Source of the DNA: Flagellimonas aquimarina
GTDB lineage: Bacteria > Bacteroidota > Bacteroidia > Flavobacteriales > Flavobacteriaceae
Length of the DNA stretch: 64,000 nt
Direction: 5' to 3'
Assembly (NCBI RefSeq): GCF_003149745.1
Contig: NZ_QGEG01000001.1
Span: forward strand, 372,001 to 436,000
Shown: in pieces, positions 8,389-17,747 of the stretch
Numbering within the stretch: the stretch's first letter is position 1
Layout: every line of letters starts with the position of its first letter
The notes under the pieces: generated by a model
Databases searched by the model: none
Seen by the model: the letters and a program-made list of their open reading frames with translations, nothing else
What the model was told of the DNA's origin: nothing
Program-made: the position numbers and the translations under genes

Positions 8389-8883
8389 ATGGAAAGCCAA
8401 AAAACATTTACAAAACGAATTGGGGGCTATCTACATAAAATGATTCCCATTACAGATGCTAGTGGAAAACTGCTTCATTATGTGACAAAACCTTTAATGG
8501 TGGAGCTCAAACCCAGGGACATAATGCAGATAATAATTGGATCCACGATTTTGGCACTTCCTGTAGCCTATACTGAGGAGGCTTGGAAATTGGGAGAAGA
8601 ACTGCCGCTATTGAACGTTGGGTTTCTTTCTATAATCTCACTTGTTTTCATTGCACTTTTCGTTTTCTTCAATTTCTATCGATTCAATATAAATGGAAAT
8701 GTCTTCAACTATATAAAGAGGGTCATTGCAACCTATATTATTTCAATATTGGTCGTGGCGGTTCTCCTTACCATAATACAAAGATGCCCTTGGGAAACGG
8801 ATTTTGTACTGGCAATAAAACGTATAATCATAGTTGCATTCCCCGCTTCAATGAGTGCAACCATAAGTGATGTCCTAAAATAG
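8389..8883 (+). CDS. DUF2391 family integral membrane protein
   Basis: 164 residues with four predicted membrane helices at about 45-62, 74-95, 107-128 and 143-160. A cytoplasmic N-terminus carries the conserved segment VELKPRDIMQIIIGSTILALPVAYTEE, typical of the DUF2391 / TIGR02587 putative membrane proteins. Function is unknown for the family. The start codon at 8389 follows copy 2 of the 47-bp repeat closely. The following operon has its own promoter, so this gene seems to be separate. Confidence 0.8.
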   Translation: MESQKTFTKRIGGYLHKMIPITDASGKLLHYVTKPLMVELKPRDIMQIIIGSTILALPVAYTEEAWKLGEELPLLNVGFLSIISLVFIALFVFFNFYRFNINGNVFNYIKRVIATYIISILVVAVLLTIIQRCPWETDFVLAIKRIIIVAFPASMSATISDVLK

Positions 8884-8886
8884 TTC

Positions 8887-8911
8887 TTGTCTCACTTTAT
8901 GTATAGATGCC
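8887..8911 (+). repeat. Partial third copy of the intergenic repeat
   Basis: About 25 bp (TTGTCTCACTTTATG, then TATAGATGCC) resemble the upstream flank and first bases of repeat copy 2 (8306-8330). The rest of the repeat is missing. Together with copies 1 and 2, the DUF2391 gene is bracketed by this element. Confidence 0.4.
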
Positions 8912-8935
8912 TTCTATTGCCAAAAAGAACTTAAA

Positions 8936-8979
8936 TTGACTTTAAGCTGCAAAAACGCCACGTAATTTTGTTAACTTTG
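8936..8979 (+). promoter_or_regulatory. Predicted promoter of the metal-efflux operon
   Basis: A TTGAC at 8936-8940 is followed 24 bp after its TTG by TAATTTTG (8963-8970). A second -7-like TAACTTTG lies at 8972-8979. Both match the TAnnTTTG consensus of Bacteroidota. The position overlaps the first possible GTG start of the downstream ORF, which argues for a start at the later GTG (8985) or a very short leader. Confidence 0.5.
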
Positions 8980-9383
8980 TGATAGTGAGCAAACTATTTT
9001 CCATATCGTTATCTTTTATAATCTTATTACAAAGTTTTGGGTTACACTTTGATGATTTGGTGCAAATTGATGAGTTCATAGAGCATGCACAATTTCACAA
9101 TAAAGAATATGGAGATAATGTTCTAATCTTCATTTCCAAACATTACGGAGAGTTAAAAGCCGATCACGACAAAGAACATCAAGAAGAAAAGGAAGACCAT
9201 GAACAACTCCCTTTTCAGCATCAATCGCATGCCACCTCACTAACTGATTTTACCTTGAACACATACAATACGGAATTTAACACACCTGTATTTTTAGAAT
9301 TTAGTCCTGCTAATTTTCATTATCAATCACTTTCTTCCTCACTTCATTCGGATGGGCTCCTTCAGCCACCGCGGCTCTCATAA
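8979..9383 (+). CDS. His-rich exported protein linked to metal efflux
   Basis: 134 residues starting at GTG; no ATG is available near the start, and GTG 8985 is an alternative. An N-terminal hydrophobic signal segment (SISLSFIILLQSFGLHF) precedes a His/Glu/Asp-rich part: HAQFHNKEYGD, FISKHYGELKADHDKEHQEE and DHEQLPFQHQSH. This could bind divalent metal in the periplasm. It lies 80 bp ahead of the RND pump on the same strand, and similar small His-rich proteins sit before CusA-type pumps in other flavobacteria. A role as metal sensor or chaperone is inference. The C-terminal third has no recognisable motif. Confidence 0.7.
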   Translation: MIVSKLFSISLSFIILLQSFGLHFDDLVQIDEFIEHAQFHNKEYGDNVLIFISKHYGELKADHDKEHQEEKEDHEQLPFQHQSHATSLTDFTLNTYNTEFNTPVFLEFSPANFHYQSLSSSLHSDGLLQPPRLS

Positions 9384-9463
9384 GTAATTGCCAGTCTATT
9401 CAATTTTAATTCCTTGACCATTCCTTTGGTTTTGGACTGTTCACGCAGATTATATTTTAAAAA

Positions 9464-12400
9464 ATGCTATCACATATTATTAATTTCAGTATAAAGAACA
9501 AGTTTATTGTTCTCTTATTTACAACCTTAATTATAGGGTTTGGGCTGTACTCATTATCTCAAATTCCCATTGGTGCCGTACCGGATGTAACAAACAACCA
9601 GGTTCAGGTCATCACGACATCCACAAATCTCTCTACGCAAGATATGGAACAGTTCATAACGTATCCCATAGAGTTAGAAATGGCAAATTTACCAGGTGTA
9701 AAGGAAGTTCGTTCCATTTCCAAATTCGGAATATCAGTGGTCACCATCGTCTTTGACGATAAAATGGGAACCTTCTTGCCCAGACAACTTATTTCCGAAA
9801 AAATAAAATCGGCATCGGAGAAAATCCCAAAAGGCTTTGGTTCGCCAGAAATGGGTCCTATTACCACAGGACTTGGAGAAATTTATCAATATATCCTTGA
9901 TGTAAAACCAGAGTTTAAACACTTGTACAACGCCGAAGATTTAAGAACCATACAAGATTGGATTGTAAAACGACAACTCTCTGGTATTCCTGGGGTGGTC
10001 GAAGTAAACACATGGGGCGGTTTTCTAAAACAATACGAAGTTGCCATTAAAACTGAAAAATTGCATGCCATGAACATCTCGGCAAATGATGTTTTTACTG
10101 CATTGGAAATGAACAATAGTGTTTCTGGTGGTGGCTATATTGAAAAGGTAAATCAGGCATTTTTCATTCGTGGAGAAGGTCTGGTCTCATCTCTGGAAGA
10201 CATTAACAATATCGTTGTTAAAAATGAAGGTGGCTTTCCCATTTATATAAGAGATGTTGCGGAGGTAGGTTTTGGAAGAGCTACTCGCTTTGGGGCGATT
10301 ACGGGCAATGGTGAAGGTGAAAAGGTTTTGGGGCAAGTAATGATGCTCAAAAATGCAAATTCTAAAAAAGTAATCGAAGCGGTAAAGGAACGTGTGTCAG
10401 AAATCTCAAAATCACTGCCAGAAGGTGTTTACATCAATGCATTTCTTGATCGTAGTGAACTGATTGCAAAAACAACTTTTACCGTTTCGGAGAACTTGAT
10501 TCTTGGGTGCTTGATTGTAATTTTTGTCGTGGTATTGCTCTTGGGCAACTTTCGTTCTGGACTTGTCGTAGCATCAGTTATTCCATTATGCCTGCTTTTT
10601 GCGCTGTCTTTAATGTACATCTTTGGAGTGGATGCCAACTTAATGAGTTTAGGAGCTATCGATTTTGGAATCATTATAGACGGCTCAGTAATCATTGTTG
10701 AATTCATTGCTTTTCAAATGACGAAGAAGAAGGATGAGATCAACACTTTTGCCAAAGCAGAACAACAAGAATTGAAAGATGAAATCACATCTTTTGGAGC
10801 AATAAAAATGATGAACTCGGCCATCTTTGGACAGCTTATTATTTTAATTGTTTTCATCCCAATCCTATCACTAAGTGGTGTAGAGGGCAAGATGTTCAAG
10901 CCTATGGCATTAACCTTTAGTTTTGCACTCATTGGAGCAATGATTCTTTGTTTTACCTATGTTCCCGCAGTGGCATCGATATTCTTAAAACCATCAAAAG
11001 CTACAGACAAAAACATCTCCGTACGATTAATGAAATGGGTCAGCAAAATTTATGACCCCGTTATTCATTGGGCATTACAAAGCAAGAAACTGGTGTTGGG
11101 AATCGCTATTGGCCTTTTGGCTATTTCAATCTATCTGTTCACCTCCATGGGAGCTGAATTTGTACCAACCTTGGATGAAGGTGATTTTGTTATTCAGCCA
11201 GTATTAAAAACAGGAACATCCTTAAGCAATACGGTTGAAATTACTACCCAAATTGAGAAGATACTTTTAAAAGAATTTCCAGAAGTTGAACAAGTGGTCA
11301 CGCGCATCGGTGCCGCTGAAGTGCCTACAGATCCAATGTCTATGGAAGAAAGTGATGTGATAATTATCCTGAAACCGAAGAGAGAATGGACATCTGCATC
11401 CTCTAAAGATGAACTGGCAGACAAGTTTAAAGAAGCCCTTGGGGTTATTCCAGGAATGGAAATAGAGTTCACGCAGCCCATTGAAATGCGATTCAATGAA
11501 CTGATTACGGGAGTTCGCGCTGATATTGCCATCAAGGTTTTTGGAGATGACCTGGAAGTACTGGCCAAAAAGGGAAGTGAAATCGGCGCTTTAATTGAAA
11601 ACGTTCCTGGGGCAGCAGATGTTACAGTAGAAAAAATTGCAGGGCTACCAGAGATGAATGTAAAATACAATCGTTCTAAAATTGCCAGATACGGCCTCAA
11701 TATTCAAGAGTTGAATGATATGGTATCCATGGGGTTTGCAGGAAAATCCGCAGGTAGCGTTTTTGAAGGAGAAAAACGCTTTGACCTAGTTGTTAGACTA
11801 CACAAACAGAAACGTCAAGATATTGACAATCTAAAAAACTTATATGTTGATTTACCTTCTGGCGGAAAAATTCCATTGAGCGAACTGGCAGATATAAGCT
11901 ATAAAAAAGGTGCTGCAAAAATATCTCGTGATGACACCAGACGTAGAATTGTAGTGGGCATTAATGTTCGCAACCGTGACTTGCAATCGGTGGTAAAAGA
12001 TGTACAAGAATTAATAGATGAAAATATAAAATTGCCCATTGGGTACTCTATTACCTATGGCGGCCAATTTGAGAATTTACAAAGTGCCAAATCAAGATTA
12101 ATGGCCGCTGTACCTATAGCACTCATCTTAATTTTTGTGCTATTGTATTTCGCATTCAAATCGGTTAAAGAAGCCCTTATGATTTACTCAGCAATTCCTC
12201 TTGCCACTGTTGGAGGCGTTTTGTTGTTATGGATTCGCGGCTTACCATTTAGTATATCCGCAGGAGTTGGTTTCATTGCACTTTTTGGTATTGCCGTGCT
12301 TAATGGCATTGTATTGATCGAACACTTTAAAGCATTACAAAAAGAAGGATTCAAAAGCATGGAAGTCCTAATAAAACAAGGAACAAAAGATAGGTTAAGA

Positions 12401-13795
12401 GCGGTATTATTAACTGCATCTGCTGCTGCATTAGGTTTTTTGCCGATGGCGATATCAACCAATGCGGGAGCCGAGGTTCAACGTCCATTGGCTACGGTTG
12501 TTATAGGAGGTTTAATCACTGCCACACTTTTAACTTTAGTGGTGCTTCCGGTACTTTATGCGTATGTAAATGCCCCTAGAGCAAAGAAAAAAGCATCCAA
12601 CAAAGCCACTACAATAGGTTTGAGTATGTTTGTTTTGCTGTTTTCTATACATGCAAAAGCACAGCAAGAACCCAAGACTCTTCCAGAATTAATTCATCTA
12701 GCTATTGAAAACAATGCTGGACTAAAGGCAAGTGAATTACAAGTAGAACAATCCGATGTTTTAATAAACAGTGCTTTTAGCTTTGATAAAACACAGGTTT
12801 ATTATGAGTTTGATGAAAACAATTTAGCCTTGAACAATGAACCGCTGAAGGTATTCGGAATTCAACAAGACTTTAAATTTCCAACAGTTTATTTTTCCGA
12901 AAAGAAAATGAACAAAGCACGTTATGGGGTTACTTCTAGCTCTTATGATATCAAAAAAAAGGGGATTGCCCGCAAAGTGACATCCGCTTATTATGAATAT
13001 CAAATTGCAAAAGAGAAACAACAAGTTTACAAAAGGTTAGATAGCTTATACAGCGATTTTTCCAAAATCGCGATTAGACGTTTTGAACTGGGTGAAACCA
13101 ATTATCTAGAGAAAATTACTGCTATCTCTAAACAGAAGCAAATCAACATTAACCACAAGCAAGCACAAAAAGAAGTGGTGCACGCTTATAGTGAGTTACT
13201 AAAAGTAATCCAAACAGATGAAAACGTTGTTGTGGCCAATGAAGACTCACTTAAGGTGTCAAAGAATATTTTAGATATTAATGCAAGTGTAGAAATGGCA
13301 TATTACCAAAACAAAATCTCATTACTACAAGCAGAACGTCGTTTGGAAAATCAAAAATTATTGCCCGATATAAGCCTTAATTATTTTCAAGGAACAAATT
13401 CACAGTTAAATGGAAATCTTTATGGATATCAATTTGGCTTGAAAATGCCTTTACTTTTCAGCGGGCAATCGTCTCGGATTAAAGCTTCAAAAATTGCAAT
13501 GGATATCGCAGAGGCAGAATCTAGTGAATACGAAATTCAGTTAAAAGCAAAATTCAATATCCTGGAAACAGCGCTAAAACAACTTCAAGATGCATTGGAT
13601 TACTATGAAAATGAAGGTAAATCACTTTCCGAAGAAATTTTAAAAACTGCGAATGGCAGTTTCAGAAATGGAGAGATTGATTTCTATCAATATATCCAGA
13701 GTTTGGAAGGTGCGTATGAGATCAAGCTGAGTTATCTGGATAAACTCAATGAGTACAACCAAACCATTATTGCCATTAATTATTTAACCTTATAA
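9464..13795 (+). CDS. Heavy-metal efflux RND pump fused to a TolC-like outer-membrane domain
   Basis: 1443 residues. About 1-1045 form a full CusA/CzcA-type RND pump with 12 membrane helices. Helix 4 holds the proton-relay acids D400, D406 and E413 (GAIDFGIIIDGSVIIVE), matching D402/D408/E415 of CzcA. The porter motif QPIEMRFNELITGVRAD is of the CzcA/CnrA kind. The methionines that bind Cu(I)/Ag(I) in E. coli CusA are not obvious, so divalent metals (Zn, Co, Ni or Cd) are more likely. Residues ~1048-1066 form a further hydrophobic segment ending in HAKAQ, like an internal signal peptide. About 1068-1443 form a TolC-family domain. The fusion is known in Bacteroidota, where it combines inner- and outer-membrane parts in one ORF. 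The adaptor gene follows after 10 bp. Confidence 0.93.
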   Translation: MLSHIINFSIKNKFIVLLFTTLIIGFGLYSLSQIPIGAVPDVTNNQVQVITTSTNLSTQDMEQFITYPIELEMANLPGVKEVRSISKFGISVVTIVFDDKMGTFLPRQLISEKIKSASEKIPKGFGSPEMGPITTGLGEIYQYILDVKPEFKHLYNAEDLRTIQDWIVKRQLSGIPGVVEVNTWGGFLKQYEVAIKTEKLHAMNISANDVFTALEMNNSVSGGGYIEKVNQAFFIRGEGLVSSLEDINNIVVKNEGGFPIYIRDVAEVGFGRATRFGAITGNGEGEKVLGQVMMLKNANSKKVIEAVKERVSEISKSLPEGVYINAFLDRSELIAKTTFTVSENLILGCLIVIFVVVLLLGNFRSGLVVASVIPLCLLFALSLMYIFGVDANLMSLGAIDFGIIIDGSVIIVEFIAFQMTKKKDEINTFAKAEQQELKDEITSFGAIKMMNSAIFGQLIILIVFIPILSLSGVEGKMFKPMALTFSFALIGAMILCFTYVPAVASIFLKPSKATDKNISVRLMKWVSKIYDPVIHWALQSKKLVLGIAIGLLAISIYLFTSMGAEFVPTLDEGDFVIQPVLKTGTSLSNTVEITTQIEKILLKEFPEVEQVVTRIGAAEVPTDPMSMEESDVIIILKPKREWTSASSKDELADKFKEALGVIPGMEIEFTQPIEMRFNELITGVRADIAIKVFGDDLEVLAKKGSEIGALIENVPGAADVTVEKIAGLPEMNVKYNRSKIARYGLNIQELNDMVSMGFAGKSAGSVFEGEKRFDLVVRLHKQKRQDIDNLKNLYVDLPSGGKIPLSELADISYKKGAAKISRDDTRRRIVVGINVRNRDLQSVVKDVQELIDENIKLPIGYSITYGGQFENLQSAKSRLMAAVPIALILIFVLLYFAFKSVKEALMIYSAIPLATVGGVLLLWIRGLPFSISAGVGFIALFGIAVLNGIVLIEHFKALQKEGFKSMEVLIKQGTKDRLRAVLLTASAAALGFLPMAISTNAGAEVQRPLATVVIGGLITATLLTLVVLPVLYAYVNAPRAKKKASNKATTIGLSMFVLLFSIHAKAQQEPKTLPELIHLAIENNAGLKASELQVEQSDVLINSAFSFDKTQVYYEFDENNLALNNEPLKVFGIQQDFKFPTVYFSEKKMNKARYGVTSSSYDIKKKGIARKVTSAYYEYQIAKEKQQVYKRLDSLYSDFSKIAIRRFELGETNYLEKITAISKQKQININHKQAQKEVVHAYSELLKVIQTDENVVVANEDSLKVSKNILDINASVEMAYYQNKISLLQAERRLENQKLLPDISLNYFQGTNSQLNGNLYGYQFGLKMPLLFSGQSSRIKASKIAMDIAEAESSEYEIQLKAKFNILETALKQLQDALDYYENEGKSLSEEILKTANGSFRNGEIDFYQYIQSLEGAYEIKLSYLDKLNEYNQTIIAINYLTL

Positions 13796-13805
13796 ACACA
13801 ACGTT

Positions 13806-14945
13806 ATGAACCATAACATATATAAAATCATATTTCTAGCTCTTGTTTTTGCCCTATCCGGTTGTGGCGGAAAAAATAATCCATCAGCCACTATTGAAAA
13901 CAAAAAGATAACGGATGGCCACATACAAGTGACACATGCCCAATTTGAACAAAGTAAAATGCTTTTAGGAAGTTTTGAGGAAAAACAGTTCCCTGATGTG
14001 GTTATTGTCAACGGAATGATTGATGTTCCACCAGAAAACAGAGCTGTAGTAAATGCAACAATGGGCGGCTATATAAAATCAACACCTTTGCTAATAGGAG
14101 ATAGGGTAAATAAAGGACAAGTACTTGTTACAATCGAAAATCCAAAGTTTGTGACCATACAGCAACAGTATATGGAAGTCAATGAGCAACTTACCTATTT
14201 AAAGGCAGAATATGATAGACAAATAACAATGAAAGTTGAAAACATTACCTCTCAGAAAAGTTATTTAAAGGCAGAAAGCGAATACAAATCAGCAGTTGCC
14301 AGACACACAGGCCTGGACAAACAACTAAGAATGTTGAACATATCGCCATCAAGAGTTAGGGAAGGAGCTATTAGTTCTGTTGTAAGTGTATACGCCCCTA
14401 TTTCTGGCAGCATAACAAAGGTAAATGTGACGAAAGGTTCCTATGTTTCTCCTGCTACCGAGATTTTAGAAATCATTGATAACGACCATATTCATTTAGA
14501 GCTTTCTGTTTTTGAGAAAGATATTATGAAAATCAAGAAAGGACAAAAAATCAATTTCAAAATTCCAGAGGCATCACCTGAGACGTACAAAGCGGAAGTA
14601 CATCTTGTAGGTGCTTCCATAGAAGCCACCAGAACTATAAAAGTGCACGGACATTTAGAAGATGAGTCTAGCAATAATTTCTTAACAGGAATGTTTGTGG
14701 AAGCCAGCATTATTACAGATTCCACCATAGAAAAAGCTTTGCCAAGTAAGTCAGTAATTGTAGTTGATGGAGTTTCATACGTCCTTGTGTTAGATAAAAA
14801 TGAAAGTGACACGTATTATTTCAATCAAGTGGAAGTTGTGGTCAAAGAGAGCCATGATGGTTTTTCAATTATAGAAAACAAGGATGATTTTAAACCAAAC
14901 ACACAGTTTTTAACAAAAGGCTCATTTAGTCTACTAGGTGATTAA
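13806..14945 (+). CDS. RND efflux periplasmic adaptor (HlyD/CusB family) lipoprotein
   Basis: 379 residues. A lipoprotein signal (LALVFALSGCGG) puts the acylated Cys near residue 20. Typical adaptor order follows: a barrel-sandwich/lipoyl half (MGGYIKSTPLLIGDRVNKGQVLVTIENP), a coiled-coil hairpin (about 115-180), the second lipoyl half (VYAPISGSITKVNVTKGSYVSPATEIL), a beta-barrel, and a membrane-proximal domain. It links the RND pump to the outer-membrane channel and presents metal to the pump. It ends 20 bp inside the convergent molybdenum hydroxylase gene. Third gene of the metal-efflux operon. Confidence 0.93.
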   Translation: MNHNIYKIIFLALVFALSGCGGKNNPSATIENKKITDGHIQVTHAQFEQSKMLLGSFEEKQFPDVVIVNGMIDVPPENRAVVNATMGGYIKSTPLLIGDRVNKGQVLVTIENPKFVTIQQQYMEVNEQLTYLKAEYDRQITMKVENITSQKSYLKAESEYKSAVARHTGLDKQLRMLNISPSRVREGAISSVVSVYAPISGSITKVNVTKGSYVSPATEILEIIDNDHIHLELSVFEKDIMKIKKGQKINFKIPEASPETYKAEVHLVGASIEATRTIKVHGHLEDESSNNFLTGMFVEASIITDSTIEKALPSKSVIVVDGVSYVLVLDKNESDTYYFNQVEVVVKESHDGFSIIENKDDFKPNTQFLTKGSFSLLGD

Positions 14946-17121
14946 CTATTGGCAACTTTCTAATTCGCTTTCCTGTGGCTGCATAAATGGCATTCGCCAA
15001 TGCAGGGATTGCTGGCGGTAAAGGAGGTTCGCCAAGGCCTCTTGGGGGCAGCTCGTTTTTTATAAATTCCACATTTATCTCTGGCATCTCTCCCATTCGC
15101 ATCCATTGATAATCATGAAAATTGGACTGGACCGTAGCTCCATCTTTAACTGTTATTTCTCCATAAAGTGCAGCACAGAGTCCTTCAAGAATACCGCCTT
15201 CCACTTGCGCCTTTGCTCCAGAAGGATTTACTACTATTCCACAGTCAACCGCAGCATCTACGCGCAATATTTTTACTTTTCCATTTTCATCTGTGTCTAT
15301 GGTTACTACTTCGGCAATAAAAGAGCCTGCACCTTTGCGCGCTGCAAAACCCCTTCCCTGCCCCTTGGGCAATGCCGTATCCCAATTACTGTTTTGCCTT
15401 ACTTTTTCCACTACGGTAATCAAACGTTCCACATCAAACTCATAATCTCCCACAACGGGGACCATCCTTTTTGGGCCCAAAAATTCCAAAAAATAATCAA
15501 TGGGGTCCATTTTGTTTATAAATGCCAACTCGTCCAAAAAGCAATGAACGGCAAACGCATTTGCAGAGGCTGCTACTGCACGCCATTGTCCTAAAGGGAC
15601 ATCGCTCAATACATGACCATATTCAAATTGAAGGTTTGGAACAAATCCGGCAGGAAAGTCATATTCATCTATTTCGGTACCCGCTGGACCTCCTTCTCTG
15701 CCTAAGGATGTTTTACGTGAAGCATTGGCCAAAATGTGCTGCCACCCTATAACCATACCCTCTTTATCAAGTGAGGCCGCAATTTTCTGTACGCTTCCAG
15801 GTCTATACCAGTCATGCCTAATGTCTTCTTCCCTAGTCCAAGTAAGTTTAACCGGTTTTCCTGTTTTTTGAGACAAAATTGCAGCATCCATGGCATAATC
15901 CACATAATACCTTCTTCCAAACCCCCCACCTATTCTTGGTAAGTGAATTTTTATTTGTTCTGGTTTTAATCCAAACAACTTCATTAATCCTTCTTGCAAT
16001 GCTTCTGGGTTTTGAGTAGGAGCCCAGACTTCACAAAAGTCGTCTCTAAAATCAACTGTGCAGTTCATGGGTTCCATAGTAGCATGTGCTAAAAAAGGAA
16101 CTTCATAAACGGCTTCATAGTTCAAGGCAGCGCTCCTTTTTGCCTTTTTTATATCCCCATCTTTTCTTTCTATGGAAGTATTTGAAAGTTGGTCATGAAA
16201 ACGCACAAAAATCTCATCTGTATTCTCTTTTCGTGAGCTGGAATTATCCCAGACCACCTTGAGTTTCTTGACAGCTTTAAATGTAGCCCAGGTGGACTTC
16301 CCAATTACTGCAATACCATTCACAAAGTTTGGACTGTTTGGTGCTATTAGTCTTCCCCCATATGCTGCGTTGTTGAGTTCTATGATATCAACAACGCCAT
16401 TCACCAATCTTGCTTCGTTATCCTCATAACTAGTTATTCCTCCTTCAAAAACGGGGTTTTTTAAAACAGTTGCATATACCATTTCCGGTAGTTTTACATC
16501 AATAGCATATTCAACACCTCCGCTCACTACTTTATCCAAGTCTACTTGGGGAATGCTTTTACCCACAATTTCAAAAGAGTCCATAGACTTAAATTCCACT
16601 TCCTCTGGCAATGGTATTTGGGAAGCTTCTACAATAAGCTTTTCGAAAGGTAGGCTGTCCCCGGATTTTACGTGCACTATGTTACTGTTCTTGGCGGTAA
16701 GTTCTTCAATAGGAAGGTTCATTTTTTGTGATGCCGCCCTTACGAGCACTTGTCTTACCATGGCCCCCGCCGTTCTCATTAAATCCCAGTTTAAGATGAT
16801 TGCATAGCTGCCTCCTGCCCATTGCTCATCGTAAACTTTATTATAATCTGCCTGAACCACTTTTACCTTGTTCCAATTGGCTCCCAGTTCTTCGGCTAAA
16901 ATCATGGGTAGAGCGGTTTTTATTCCCTGCCCAATCTCAGGGTTCTTGGCTATAAGTGAGACCCACCCGTCCGTATCAATTTTTATTAGTGGCGAAAACT
17001 CATATACTTCTGGTATCTTTTTTTTAGGCATACAGGATTGAAGATGTACTCCGATTACAAGGGCTCCACTAGCCGAAACCGTAAGTTTGATGAAATTCCT
17101 TCTTTTTAATGTGTTTTTCAT
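14926..17121 (-). CDS. Molybdopterin-binding subunit of a xanthine-dehydrogenase-family hydroxylase (IorB-like)
   Basis: 731 residues from the ATG at 17121, chosen because it opens with a twin-arginine signal (LKRRNFIKLTVSASGALVIG) followed by a Cys. An ATG 96 bp upstream would lie inside the iron-sulfur gene. Molybdenum-cofactor motifs include GGGFGRRYYVDY, then near the C-terminus a Gly-rich stretch RGLGEPPLPPAIPA with the Glu expected at the active site. The size and absence of an FAD domain match the large subunit of isoquinoline 1-oxidoreductase or aldehyde-oxidase-like periplasmic enzymes. Substrate unknown. The export signal indicates a periplasmic enzyme using a membrane or c-type electron acceptor. 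It starts 4 bp after the small subunit gene. Confidence 0.9.
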   Translation of the reverse strand: MKNTLKRRNFIKLTVSASGALVIGVHLQSCMPKKKIPEVYEFSPLIKIDTDGWVSLIAKNPEIGQGIKTALPMILAEELGANWNKVKVVQADYNKVYDEQWAGGSYAIILNWDLMRTAGAMVRQVLVRAASQKMNLPIEELTAKNSNIVHVKSGDSLPFEKLIVEASQIPLPEEVEFKSMDSFEIVGKSIPQVDLDKVVSGGVEYAIDVKLPEMVYATVLKNPVFEGGITSYEDNEARLVNGVVDIIELNNAAYGGRLIAPNSPNFVNGIAVIGKSTWATFKAVKKLKVVWDNSSSRKENTDEIFVRFHDQLSNTSIERKDGDIKKAKRSAALNYEAVYEVPFLAHATMEPMNCTVDFRDDFCEVWAPTQNPEALQEGLMKLFGLKPEQIKIHLPRIGGGFGRRYYVDYAMDAAILSQKTGKPVKLTWTREEDIRHDWYRPGSVQKIAASLDKEGMVIGWQHILANASRKTSLGREGGPAGTEIDEYDFPAGFVPNLQFEYGHVLSDVPLGQWRAVAASANAFAVHCFLDELAFINKMDPIDYFLEFLGPKRMVPVVGDYEFDVERLITVVEKVRQNSNWDTALPKGQGRGFAARKGAGSFIAEVVTIDTDENGKVKILRVDAAVDCGIVVNPSGAKAQVEGGILEGLCAALYGEITVKDGATVQSNFHDYQWMRMGEMPEINVEFIKNELPPRGLGEPPLPPAIPALANAIYAATGKRIRKLPIVNHLVD

Positions 17122-17125
17122 TTTC

Positions 17126-17590
17126 TTATTTATCCAGTTTGCTTGAAGCCAGTTGTATGGCTTTTCGTATTCTTGTGTATGTGCCGCATCTACAGATATT
17201 ACCTGACATTGCAGCATTTATTTCATCCTCTGTGGGATTGTTGTTTTTGGAGAGCAATGTGGCAGCGCTTATTAATTGACCCGATTGGCAGTATCCACAC
17301 TGTGGCACATCCAATTCCATCCAAGCTTGTTGCACTGGATGATTTTGGTCTGGGGACAGTCCTTCAATAGTGGTGATGTTGGCTTCCAAAGCAGATGAAA
17401 TTGGTAGCGTACAGGATCTAATGGCGTTTCCTTTGTACTGCACAGTGCATGAGCCACAAAGGCCCTTTCCACAGGCATACTTGGTACCTGTTAATCCTAG
17501 TTCATCTCTTAATACCCATAGCAATGGAGTATCTGCATCGACTGAGACGGTTTTTTCTGCATTGTTCACTCTTATTGTGTACGATGGCAT
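17126..17590 (-). CDS. (2Fe-2S)-binding small subunit of the molybdenum hydroxylase (IorA-like)
   Basis: 154 residues with two iron-sulfur modules. The plant-ferredoxin-type cluster is in ACGKGLCGSCTV plus a later Cys in IRSCTLPI. The second cluster is in QCGYCQSGQ and NICRCGTYTRIRKAI. This order defines the small subunit of xanthine dehydrogenase/IorA enzymes and passes electrons away from the molybdenum centre. No export signal of its own, so it would travel with the Tat-exported large subunit. No FAD subunit gene is present, as in the two-subunit members of the family. Confidence 0.95.
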   Translation of the reverse strand: MPSYTIRVNNAEKTVSVDADTPLLWVLRDELGLTGTKYACGKGLCGSCTVQYKGNAIRSCTLPISSALEANITTIEGLSPDQNHPVQQAWMELDVPQCGYCQSGQLISAATLLSKNNNPTEDEINAAMSGNICRCGTYTRIRKAIQLASSKLDK

Positions 17591-17747
17591 ATGTATATTT
17601 TTGAATTCATAATTAGGTGAAGATTGATTGATGAATACCTTTTTAGGGTCATTAATATGAACCCAGAATCAATACTAAACTTACCTAATAATTAGAGTGG
17701 AATTCTGTCCTTGCAGTAAACGGATAAGTTTTTGGTAGCGAACCGTG

